NCBI GenBank assembly: GCA_017440525.1
Contig: JAFSHB010000035.1
Location: forward strand, 1-39,629
Origin: Oscillospiraceae bacterium
GTDB taxonomy: Bacteria > Bacillota > Clostridia > Oscillospirales > Oscillospiraceae
Direction: 5' to 3'
DNA: 39,629 nucleotides
The position numbers and the translations under genes are program-made. Positions 32,746 through 39,629 of the stretch are shown piece after piece (position 1 is the first letter of the stretch; each line of letters starts with the position of its first letter). The notes under the pieces are model-generated. The model did not search any database. It was not told the DNA's origin and saw nothing but the letters and a program-made list of their open reading frames with translations.

Positions 32746-33431
32746 CCCTGCTGCACCTCAAACTTATAGCCAACGCCCCAGACGGTCTTGAGGCTCCATT
32801 GCTCGCTGACGCCCTCCAGCTTCTCACGCAGACGCTTGATATGCACATCCACCGTGCGGCTGTCGCCAAAATAGTCGAAGCCCCAGACCTCATCCAGGAG
32901 CTGATTTCTCGTGTACACACGGTTGGGAGACGAGGCCAGATGGAACAAAAGCTCCATCTCCTTGGGAGGCGTATCCACCTTTTTGCCGTCCACGATCAGC
33001 TCAAAGGCCTCCAGATCGATGATCAGTTTATCAAAGGTCAGCTTTCTGCCCGCAGAAAGACCTGCATCTCCGCCGCGGCGAAGGACTGCCTCGATCCGGG
33101 CCAGAACTTCCTTCATCTCAAAGGGCTTGGTGATATAGTCATCCGCGCCCATACGAAGGCCGGATACCTTGTCGTTGAGCTCCCCTCTGGCGGTGAGCAT
33201 GATCACGGGGGTCATGGACTCTTCGCGGATCGCCTGCAGCACGCTCCAGCCGTCCAGCACAGGCAGCATCACATCCAGCAGCACCAGATCGGGATCCAGC
33301 TTGCGGAACAGCTCCAGCGCCTCGCCGCCATCAGCCGCGATGGAGGCCGTATAGCCCTCTCGTTCCAGATAAAGCCGCAGGAGATCGGCGATCTTCTGCT
33401 CATCCTCAACGATCAAAACAGATCTTGCCAT
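32742..33431 (-). CDS. OmpR/PhoB-family response regulator
   Basis: A 229-residue regulator: receiver domain with acidic residues near EDE (9-11), phospho-acceptor Asp53 (LLDVMLP) and Lys102 (TKPF), and a winged-helix DNA-binding domain (residues ~130-229; RTVDVHIKRLREKLE). The start at 33431 follows GGGAGGAATGAAT; upstream ATGs in frame have no such site. First gene of a regulator-kinase-htrA operon. Its promoter carries 11-base direct repeats, suggesting that it controls itself. Confidence 0.95.
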   Translation of the reverse strand: MARSVLIVEDEQKIADLLRLYLEREGYTASIAADGGEALELFRKLDPDLVLLDVMLPVLDGWSVLQAIREESMTPVIMLTARGELNDKVSGLRMGADDYITKPFEMKEVLARIEAVLRRGGDAGLSAGRKLTFDKLIIDLEAFELIVDGKKVDTPPKEMELLFHLASSPNRVYTRNQLLDEVWGFDYFGDSRTVDVHIKRLREKLEGVSEQWSLKTVWGVGYKFEVQQG

Positions 33432-33462
33432 ATTCATTCCTCCCTTTTCATTCATTGCTATC

Positions 33463-33504
33463 ATTATACTCCATAAGCGCCGGTTTGAGTGAATAATTTG
33501 TAAA
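33463..33504 (-). promoter_or_regulatory. Response regulator promoter with PhoP-like direct repeats
   Basis: On the minus strand a perfect -10 TATAAT (33463-33468) without a good -35. Instead TTTACA and TTCACT lie 11 bases apart (33499-33504 and 33488-33493), matching the TTnACA-type boxes bound by OmpR/PhoP regulators. Autoregulation is likely. Confidence 0.5.
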
Positions 33505-33529
33505 AACTTCCGCCCAGGCACAAGCCTGT

Positions 33530-33606
33530 GTTCATAAAATATTATCCGATCGTTCACATTCTCTTTTCCATTCGTTCACAACTTTCGACCGTTTATGCGG
33601 TATGAT
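33530..33606 (+). promoter_or_regulatory. GTTCACA repeat array with + strand promoter
   Basis: GTTCATA (33530), GTTCACA (33552) and GTTCACA (33574) repeat with an exact 22-base period. The last copy starts 27 bases before a -10-like TATGAT (33601-33606), as at the NUDIX and J-GrpE-DnaK promoters. It points away from the response regulator, into a short non-coding region ending in two hairpins. Confidence 0.55.
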
Positions 33607-33612
33607 AAGGGC

Positions 33613-33697
33613 GTAACAAGCACTACCCCCTATTTTCTCTCCCTCTCTTTTCTTTCAAGCAAGGTCCGCAGCCAAAAGCTGCGGATCTTGCTTTTCT
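33613..33697 (+). ncRNA. Candidate small regulatory RNA
   Basis: About 85 bases between the repeat-containing promoter and a hairpin (AGCAAGGTCCGCAGC / GCTGCGGATCTTGCT, 33658-33692) followed by TTTCTG. No coding frame of note. The 5' half is an unstructured C/U-rich stretch (33621-33656) that could pair with GGAGG-type ribosome sites, as C-rich seed regions of Gram-positive small RNAs do. The start is estimated from the -10. Confidence 0.45.
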
Positions 33698-33713
33698 GCT
33701 GTCTAAAGGCACT

Positions 33714-33754
33714 AAAAAGGCAGACACATGCGCTTTTCATGTGTCTGCCTTTTT
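33714..33754. terminator. Bidirectional intrinsic terminator
   Basis: A 12-bp stem GGCAGACACATG / CATGTGTCTGCC (33719-33749) with A5 and T5 flanks. It ends the zinc-ribbon gene cassette (-) and any read-through from the candidate small RNA (+). Confidence 0.92.
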
Positions 33755-33805
33755 CTTATGGCTTTACCGAGGGCGGCTCTTCTTTTTGGGAAAAAGACTT
33801 CACTA

Positions 33806-35122
33806 TCACTGCTTTATATACAAAAGTTCCCCCAGTTTTGATTCTGTTCCATCTGTATTGGTCGCGTATACGGAACGCAACAGCGTTCCGTCGCTCTGTC
33901 GGGTCAACTCCATGACAAAGTCAGAAGTCTCATCCGATGCATATCTCAACATCGTATCATCCATGCTGATGATCATATATTCGTATGTATATTCTCCAGA
34001 TCTATAATATATCGTATTCGCTCCCACATCGATCAGAAACGAAGCATCATCATACCATGTATGATCTTCGCCGCCAATGGATCCATATATGTTGTACATG
34101 CCATCCCACAGGCTGTCGAGCTGAACACTGCCGCTTTCAAGGCTCGTATCTCCTGTGCCGAGATCTGCAGTCGTCCATTGGTCATGATCCGGAACAGCAT
34201 CATCGATCTTGAACCAAACTTTATTTGTACTCTCTGTTTCGCTTAGCATTGAAATTTCCCGTATGCCCTGATCTATTACAAGCCGCACATAGCAAAGCCG
34301 CCCATTTTCCGCCCAAAAAGTAAATTCATCACTTTTATCTGTTTTGCAGATCGTCCACTTCTCGCTGACCGTATCATCTTCATACAGCTCATAAACGATG
34401 CCGTTATCGGGATCAATGATGACAAGATCTCCTGTAAATATCATCTCACCATTTTCATCGTACTGCAAGGTCCCATCGTCATTTGCATAGTACTTTCCCC
34501 ACACACCGGCAAAGCCTTCGTCGATCCTTTCAACGATCGGTCCACGCTCTACAGCATCTGTCTCCTGTTCGCTCGACGCTTCGATGCCTTCCTTTTTATT
34601 TTCAGATCCCATTTCCACATGAGAAGTGTCTTCTCCCGATGTCTTTTCTGACGGTGCGCTGTTCTTACCTGTCCATCTGAGCAAAAGCGCACCGACAACG
34701 ACTCCGCAAAGAAACAGCGCCACCATCAGAAGCCAGCTTTTCTTTTTCTTCGGAGATCTTGCAGACCCTTTTTCTTCCTGCGCATCGATCTTGCTTTCGG
34801 CTGTATCACTTTTTGTGCTCTGCGGCAGAGATTCGACCGTCACCTCTTCCGATGCGTCGTCTTGCTGCCTTTCGCCGGACGCATCAAGACTTTCACTACC
34901 AGGATCCACATCCTGCTCAGCCGTTTCCATACTATCGATCGAAGAGATCTCATCTGATGGGCGCGGTTCGTCTGTTCTCTGCACCACACTTTCTGTTTCC
35001 GGCGCAGTCTCACGCAATTCTTCCTCTATCTGTGTTTTCTCGGCCTCCCATATCGATTCGCCGCAAAAACAGCACTGCGAATGTCCTTCGGGTACGATCG
35101 CATTACAAAATGGACAATTCAT
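33806..35122 (-). CDS. Zinc-ribbon membrane protein, function unknown
   Basis: A 438-residue protein. A zinc ribbon is at the N-terminus (Cys3, Cys6, Cys17 or 18, Cys20). A Glu/Ser-rich disordered linker covers ~25-125, a single membrane helix 129-150, a second acidic linker to ~195, and then an outside domain of ~240 residues rich in Trp/Tyr and acidic residues. The latter seems to have repeated beta-strand units (GDLVIIDPDNGIVYELYEDD; ASFLIDVGANTIYYRSGEYT). I do not recognise the outer domain. Last gene of the Hsp70/AAA cassette; ribosome site GAGAGGAATAGCG. Confidence 0.75.
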   Translation of the reverse strand: MNCPFCNAIVPEGHSQCCFCGESIWEAEKTQIEEELRETAPETESVVQRTDEPRPSDEISSIDSMETAEQDVDPGSESLDASGERQQDDASEEVTVESLPQSTKSDTAESKIDAQEEKGSARSPKKKKSWLLMVALFLCGVVVGALLLRWTGKNSAPSEKTSGEDTSHVEMGSENKKEGIEASSEQETDAVERGPIVERIDEGFAGVWGKYYANDDGTLQYDENGEMIFTGDLVIIDPDNGIVYELYEDDTVSEKWTICKTDKSDEFTFWAENGRLCYVRLVIDQGIREISMLSETESTNKVWFKIDDAVPDHDQWTTADLGTGDTSLESGSVQLDSLWDGMYNIYGSIGGEDHTWYDDASFLIDVGANTIYYRSGEYTYEYMIISMDDTMLRYASDETSDFVMELTRQSDGTLLRSVYATNTDGTESKLGELLYIKQ

Positions 35123-35144
35123 CGCTATTCCTCTCTATTTTACA

Positions 35145-36146
35145 TTATACACGATTCTCTTCCTGTTGCTCATGGGCGCGTATCGCATACATCATACCGA
35201 TCATGTACGCACTTTCTGCTGCATCCTGAATGGCATGATCGATCTCCGCTGCTGGCTGTACGCTTTCGGCGATCTCCAACACAGACCGAACATAACCATA
35301 GATCATATCCCAAAGTGCCGTGCAGGCTGTTTCATCATGTTGTATCCCCAACAGCCTCTCTGCCGTCGTTCCCGCTTGCTCCAGATCCATATGGTCGATC
35401 AGGTAATCAAATGGATCTGTATTTGCAAACCCACTCTTATCTTGATAGTAAAATAATGTTGCACACACCGATGCATAGAAAGCTGTCAAAATGCTTTCAC
35501 TTCGCACCTTTTCGCTGCCCAGTGATCCATACTGTTTTTTACAGAAAAGTATCGTTCTGTGCGTAAATGTTTCTTTTCTGCAGATGACCCGTTCTGTGAC
35601 CACCCTGCCATCTGCTCCGCACAAACCATTTTCCTGCAAAACAGTATAGGCGAGCGCTGTCATTTTATCGATCGCATGATCGAGCGTATATGTTATCCCC
35701 CCATCGACTGCGCCATCCTCGATCAGCTTCTCCTTCAACTTCCGAACATTTGCATGGTCGTAGAGGCTCAATATAGTATTGGCAAGTAACATGGCCGCAT
35801 CTGTATGCCCAATGCTTCGTAATACGATCGCTTTCCCAAACAGAGCATCACCATAGGTCGGGTCTATCGCGATCGCTCGGTCAAAGGCATCCAGGGCATT
35901 ATTGTATTCTGCTCTCATTCCGTATGCATTGCCCAAGCTCACCCATGCATCCGCAAAACGCGGCTCTGCAAACAAAGCCCGTTTATACTGCCGGATAGCC
36001 AGTTCCGTGTCACCTTCAGCAACCGCAGCATCTCCATCCGATTTCATTGCAAAGGTACATCGTGTGCAGATATCGGAACATTGTTCCCTTCGATCTTTGT
36101 ACTCACATCTGAGATGCTTGCTCTCATTTCTGCCCCATGAATGCAT
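35145..36146 (-). CDS. TPR-repeat protein with N-terminal cysteine cluster
   Basis: A 333-residue protein without membrane helix. Cys14, Cys23, Cys27 and Cys30 near the N-terminus may bind a metal. Residues ~35-125 hold about three TPR units (DAAVAEGDTELAIRQYKRAL; DAWVSLGNAYGMRAEYNNAL; DALFGKAIVLRSIGHTDAAM), normally protein-protein docking surfaces. The C-terminal ~200 residues are helical and not recognised. TPRs often bind Hsp70 tails, which fits the cassette. The start at 36146 has GGAGGGCATAAT; 26 bases separate it from the upstream gene. Confidence 0.75.
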   Translation of the reverse strand: MHSWGRNESKHLRCEYKDRREQCSDICTRCTFAMKSDGDAAVAEGDTELAIRQYKRALFAEPRFADAWVSLGNAYGMRAEYNNALDAFDRAIAIDPTYGDALFGKAIVLRSIGHTDAAMLLANTILSLYDHANVRKLKEKLIEDGAVDGGITYTLDHAIDKMTALAYTVLQENGLCGADGRVVTERVICRKETFTHRTILFCKKQYGSLGSEKVRSESILTAFYASVCATLFYYQDKSGFANTDPFDYLIDHMDLEQAGTTAERLLGIQHDETACTALWDMIYGYVRSVLEIAESVQPAAEIDHAIQDAAESAYMIGMMYAIRAHEQQEENRV

Positions 36147-36172
36147 ATTATGCCCTCCGCATCATTCTGTTC

Positions 36173-38053
36173 CTACTTTATTGACTCAAACTTCAGGACC
36201 ATATCCCCTATTTTTGCAGACAATCCTTCACAAAGCACATCTGTCTTTCTGGCTTCGCCACGTATCCTTTTTGCCGGAGAATAGTTGATGGTTTTGAAAT
36301 CGGCATACAAAGAGCTAAGCGATGCATTTGAATCGATATATGTGTTATATTCATCGATGCTCATATACACCCAAACAATGGTTTCTGCACTCGTTCTGCA
36401 CTTACACGCCACATCTGTGTATGCATATGTACCTTCTATGCCAACAGAATACACCGGCTCTATAGAGGTGATATCCGCATATACTTCCTCTCCGCTTTCG
36501 GCACTTTGCGTAAACACGACAGCATATGTCTGCTTTGGCGTATATTTTGTGGTACTTGAACTTCCGGGACCGCCTGTGCAGCTCGAAAGCAGACCGCCTA
36601 TGAGAAAGATCAAAACTATTAACCCGATCCAAACAGAGCATCCCAGCGGCAGCTCCGCTGCTCTTTTTTGCGGGGCAGTTACCGATGCCATCTGCTTGTT
36701 GAACAGTTGCTGATTTAATATCGACACATCTTCATGTTGTTTCCCTTGCAAAGAAGACAGCCCCGAGAACTCAAGTTCCAGCACCTTCGCAAGCTTTAAT
36801 GCACGCTCCGTCTGCTGCTTCTTATTGTGGAGTTCCAGCACCACCTCTCGCGCCAGATAAAAAAGTTCCTCTCGCATCTGCTCTTTTGTACCAACTCGCA
36901 TACCACTGGCTCTGATTCTTGCATTTAATTGCCGGATCTTGTCGATCAAAACATTTAGATCATCCTCTGTTGTGATGCGTTTGACTTCCTCTGCAAATTT
37001 TCTCAGCGCTCTCATCTGCATATCAAGCGCTTCTCTCACATCTGCATCTTTTAAAATCTCATCCAGCGCCTTTTCGTCTTCCAAAAGCTTCTCAGCAAGT
37101 TCAGCAAGCTCACTAAACAGCTCCTTCATCGCCCAAACCAGCTTTTGTGCAACCTTCGTTAAACCAAGTTCGTTATGTAGATACACACCTAACTCGCGAA
37201 GTTCTCGTCCGACCTTTTGGCTGTCATTGTGAGGCATACCACTGACCATAGATCGTATTTGCAGTGGCTGGACCAGCGCATCCCATGCTCTGACTTCTTC
37301 GATCAGTTTATCCACACTTCCTTCAACTGCAGCCACTTCACTTGTCGCCCGCAATTCTTCTATATGACAAAGGATCTCTTCTGTTGCTGTTTCGATCTTT
37401 GAAGACATTCTTAAGGCATATTGGTCGATCACATCAGAAATAATAATGTGGTCGGATCCACCGTTGGTAAAATGTTTTTCTGCGAGTATCGTTACAAAAA
37501 ACACATACTCATTTTCATCCATACCTTCCAACCGTGCGTTAATGATCCGACGGATCCTCTCTCTTTTCCCTGTTTGTTCAGCAGCAACATCATGCAGCGA
37601 GACCATCGCCAACCGCGCCTCATCTCTGTTCTGATTGATGGTCCGGGTCAACTGCTCCGGATCGATCGCGCAGAACATCTCATCGATCTCAACAAGTGCA
37701 TATCCAAGTTCAAAAGCATCCACTCCAGAAGCTATCGAAAAGTTGTACAAACCGGAATTTAGTTTGGATAACGGCGCCAAACTCTCTACAAAAATTGTTT
37801 TTCCTTCATCTATATGTTCTACTATTTGCTGTATTGTCTGTTCATCAGAATCCGTGAACCAGTCCCACTCCGCAGACAACCTCTTAGCAGGATTCAACAA
37901 CGCATTTTGAGCCTCGGTGCATATGTCAACATCGTACAAAAAGCTCATTTCCTCTACAGCCGCCATGATCGCTCTTCTTGAATCAGAGCAAGAAACTCGA
38001 AGCAACCAAAAAGGATTTGATTTGATCCACATCGCCGATTTGTCCATGTCCAT
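36173..38053 (-). CDS. Large J-like/coiled-coil membrane protein, function unknown
   Basis: A 626-residue protein. The N-terminus (residues ~12-68: NPFWLLRVS, then LLNPAKRLSAEWDWF) resembles a J domain, but HPD is absent (the helix turn reads SFLYDVD). Residues ~70-460 are mostly helical with long heptad-like stretches around 300-430. A membrane helix covers 473-492, and a Gly/Ser linker and a beta-rich outer domain of ~130 residues follow. It may be an Hsp70-binding scaffold in the membrane. The ATG at 38053 follows AAAGAGGTGTA; it lies 21 bases after the AAA+ gene. Confidence 0.75.
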   Translation of the reverse strand: MDMDKSAMWIKSNPFWLLRVSCSDSRRAIMAAVEEMSFLYDVDICTEAQNALLNPAKRLSAEWDWFTDSDEQTIQQIVEHIDEGKTIFVESLAPLSKLNSGLYNFSIASGVDAFELGYALVEIDEMFCAIDPEQLTRTINQNRDEARLAMVSLHDVAAEQTGKRERIRRIINARLEGMDENEYVFFVTILAEKHFTNGGSDHIIISDVIDQYALRMSSKIETATEEILCHIEELRATSEVAAVEGSVDKLIEEVRAWDALVQPLQIRSMVSGMPHNDSQKVGRELRELGVYLHNELGLTKVAQKLVWAMKELFSELAELAEKLLEDEKALDEILKDADVREALDMQMRALRKFAEEVKRITTEDDLNVLIDKIRQLNARIRASGMRVGTKEQMREELFYLAREVVLELHNKKQQTERALKLAKVLELEFSGLSSLQGKQHEDVSILNQQLFNKQMASVTAPQKRAAELPLGCSVWIGLIVLIFLIGGLLSSCTGGPGSSSTTKYTPKQTYAVVFTQSAESGEEVYADITSIEPVYSVGIEGTYAYTDVACKCRTSAETIVWVYMSIDEYNTYIDSNASLSSLYADFKTINYSPAKRIRGEARKTDVLCEGLSAKIGDMVLKFESIK

Positions 38054-38074
38054 TACACCTCTTTTTATGCTCAG

Positions 38075-39457
38075 TTATACAAAACCAATTCTTCTTTTTT
38101 CTTCTTTGGGTACAAGCTGTTCTATTGCTACATCAAAACAGTGTTGATCGATAACATCCAAATTTTGTTTGATCGCAGCTTTTCCCGCTTCTCGCAAAAT
38201 AAATGCCACATCTGACAGGGGGCGATCAGCAAGCTTTTCTGCGATGGGTCGAATGCACACATCCTCAGCGATCGGCAACTCTTGCAGCTTGTGCACCAGC
38301 AATCCCTGAATCTCGTCTGCATTCGCCAACTTCACCTCAATGATATTGTCGAACCTTCCTTTGCGGATCACCGCAGGGTCGATCGTATCCAGCAAGTTTG
38401 TCATTGCAAAGATCAGCACGCCCGCTTCAACAGCCTCGGGGATCTTCCGCAAAAATTCTGCGACCTCTTCCACATGATGCGTTCCCGAACCAAAATTATT
38501 TCGATTCGAAAGGAATGCCTCCATTTCATCGATCACGAGAATAGACGGTGCATTTGAAATGGCTTGCTCAAAAACCTCAGCCACTTTCTTGCTCGTGTCA
38601 TGGATGTATGGGCTTGCGACCGTATCGGAATCAATATCAAATCGAGGCCACTGCAAATACTCGGCCAATCGTTCCACAGCATAGGTCTTTCCGCTACCGG
38701 GAGGGCCATGCAAGACCGTTGCTCCCGGAAAGCCAATACCCATCCGGGCATACTGCTCTTGATTTATAACGATATCGATGATGCTTTCATTAAAAAACGC
38801 TTCCAGTTCCGGCCGTCCCGGCAAAACAAATCTCTCTTTATCCATTAGCGCAGTCTTTGCACTCTCTCTTCGCAAAGCCAGCTCCTCTTTATTGGTCTCT
38901 TTCGGTTTTTCCACATCAAAGCCCGCCGTCTGCGCGCATTGGAGCAAAACATCTCCCGGCAGCCACGACAGGATCTCGCTCATGCGGTCAAAGTTTGTGA
39001 TGGAAATACCAATACCTCCGGCGAGCCATCTGCCGTAAGCTGCCCCATTGTCCGCATTCTCGATATCCGGCGCAGTCGGCAAAAGCAAAGAGAATTCTTC
39101 AACATAGATCGCATTGCGCAGGTCCAGCGCAGGAGATTCTTTCAGACTTTTTTGCACCGCAACAGAAAATGCCTCTATCTGTGCCTGTTTTTTAGGAAAC
39201 GGTCCTTTGTCCACGGAGGCGATCAGATAGCCATTGGCAGAAGGCAGAATGAAGCCTTCCGCACCTTCGATTTTCTGAAACAAGCCGACAGGAAGCGCAT
39301 GGTCCTTACACCACCGGGCATAAAGCTGCGGCAGTACAGCAAGAACATATGTACCATGATTTGTCAAAAAGATCTGCCATGCATCACCTTCAGCGATCAT
39401 CTTTGTGACCTTTCTATCCTGTGTTATCAAATACCCTCGCGGAAGCAATGCGTTCAT
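38075..39457 (-). CDS. AAA+ ATPase with unknown N-terminal domain
   Basis: A 460-residue protein. Residues ~1-200 form an unrecognised domain. The AAA+ module (~210-450) has Walker A GPPGSGKT (251-258), Walker B ILVIDE (306-311), sensor-1 Asn354, arginine-finger-type residues in DPAVIRKGRFDN, and the helical lid (LSDVAFILREAGKAA). The closest types are the classic AAA (Cdc48/FtsH-like) unfoldases and remodellers; no protease domain is attached. It starts 4 bases after the stop of the upstream Hsp70-like gene, so the two are co-transcribed. The substrate is unknown. Confidence 0.88.
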   Translation of the reverse strand: MNALLPRGYLITQDRKVTKMIAEGDAWQIFLTNHGTYVLAVLPQLYARWCKDHALPVGLFQKIEGAEGFILPSANGYLIASVDKGPFPKKQAQIEAFSVAVQKSLKESPALDLRNAIYVEEFSLLLPTAPDIENADNGAAYGRWLAGGIGISITNFDRMSEILSWLPGDVLLQCAQTAGFDVEKPKETNKEELALRRESAKTALMDKERFVLPGRPELEAFFNESIIDIVINQEQYARMGIGFPGATVLHGPPGSGKTYAVERLAEYLQWPRFDIDSDTVASPYIHDTSKKVAEVFEQAISNAPSILVIDEMEAFLSNRNNFGSGTHHVEEVAEFLRKIPEAVEAGVLIFAMTNLLDTIDPAVIRKGRFDNIIEVKLANADEIQGLLVHKLQELPIAEDVCIRPIAEKLADRPLSDVAFILREAGKAAIKQNLDVIDQHCFDVAIEQLVPKEEKRRIGFV

Positions 39458-39461
39458 CTCA

Positions 39462-39629
39462 TCATCCCTTTACTATATTTGCAATGTCATACATTCCGTT
39501 GCCGGAATGACTCTGTACCCGAATAGAGAGCAGTTCGAACAGAATATCTCTGAGCTGATCGATGTCATCTGCCGCAAGTGCCCGCTCTCCCTGCGCTTTC
39601 AGTTCGGCAAACCGTTTTTTATCAAGGTA
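39462..39629 (-). CDS. C-terminal end of a probable Hsp70-family protein (partial)
   Basis: Reading frame entering from the right edge and ending in two successive stop codons (TGA TGA). The 55 visible residues are charged and helical (RFAELKAQGERALAADD, then LRDILFELLSIRV) and end in MYDIANIVKG. From memory, Hsp70-like proteins of such cassettes finish in a helical segment of this kind closing with an ANIVRG-like tail, but the ATPase domain lies outside the window, so the call is tentative. It is upstream of and nearly joined to the AAA+ gene. Confidence 0.5.
   Translation of the reverse strand, partial: YLDKKRFAELKAQGERALAADDIDQLRDILFELLSIRVQSHSGNGMYDIANIVKG

Noticed and set aside
1-39629. 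CRISPR arrays, tRNA genes, transposase genes and prophage
   Set aside because: No regularly spaced repeat array, tRNA cloverleaf or transposase/integrase-like protein was seen on either strand.

Overview
The window looks like chromosomal DNA of a spore-forming Gram-positive anaerobe of the Clostridia, probably an Oscillospiraceae (Ruminococcaceae)-type gut bacterium. Pointers are a GerA-type germination operon, strong GGAGG-type ribosome sites, sigma-A promoters with exact 17-base spacers, hexuronate and amino-sugar catabolism, and a multi-hairpin intergenic repeat of a kind I associate with that family. Species-level placement is inference. Most genes are G/C-rich with G/C-ending codons; the last 6 kb is visibly richer in A/T.

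Left part (1-8990). The 5' end of a 16S rRNA gene (minus strand) lies at the edge behind two tandem promoters. Upstream is a minus-strand spore germination operon (GerAA, a short GerC-like protein, GerAB). Then come a NUDIX hydrolase (+), release factor 3 (-), uracil-DNA glycosylase (-), and a compact chaperone operon in the order J-protein (membrane-anchored), GrpE, DnaK (short lid) (+).

Sugar region (8990-24360). A minus-strand importer block has two paralogous solute-binding lipoproteins flanking two permeases, with no ATPase. Behind it is the operon GH51 arabinofuranosidase, uxaB, uxaA, uxaC, divergent from an AraC regulator. A second divergent pair follows: two NagB-like proteins plus NagA, facing another AraC regulator with direct repeats at the promoter. 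Together they suggest uptake and catabolism of uronate- and amino-sugar-containing glycans.

Housekeeping part (24360-33760). After an intergenic repeat come metY-metA (methionine by O-acetylhomoserine), a divergent glpP with a terminator-like leader, MgtC, MntP, a lipid kinase, and a response regulator / histidine kinase / HtrA operon. The kinase is split by a frameshift. GTTCAC-type direct repeats upstream of the regulator recur, with the same distance to the -10 box, before the NUDIX gene and the J-GrpE-DnaK operon. This suggests a shared stress regulon, perhaps including a small RNA beside the regulator.

Right part (33760-39629). A minus-strand, more A/T-rich cassette encodes the C-terminus of a probable Hsp70-like protein, an AAA+ ATPase, a large membrane protein with a J-like N-terminus lacking HPD, a TPR protein with a cysteine cluster, and a zinc-ribbon membrane protein. 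It is the best candidate here for an undescribed system.
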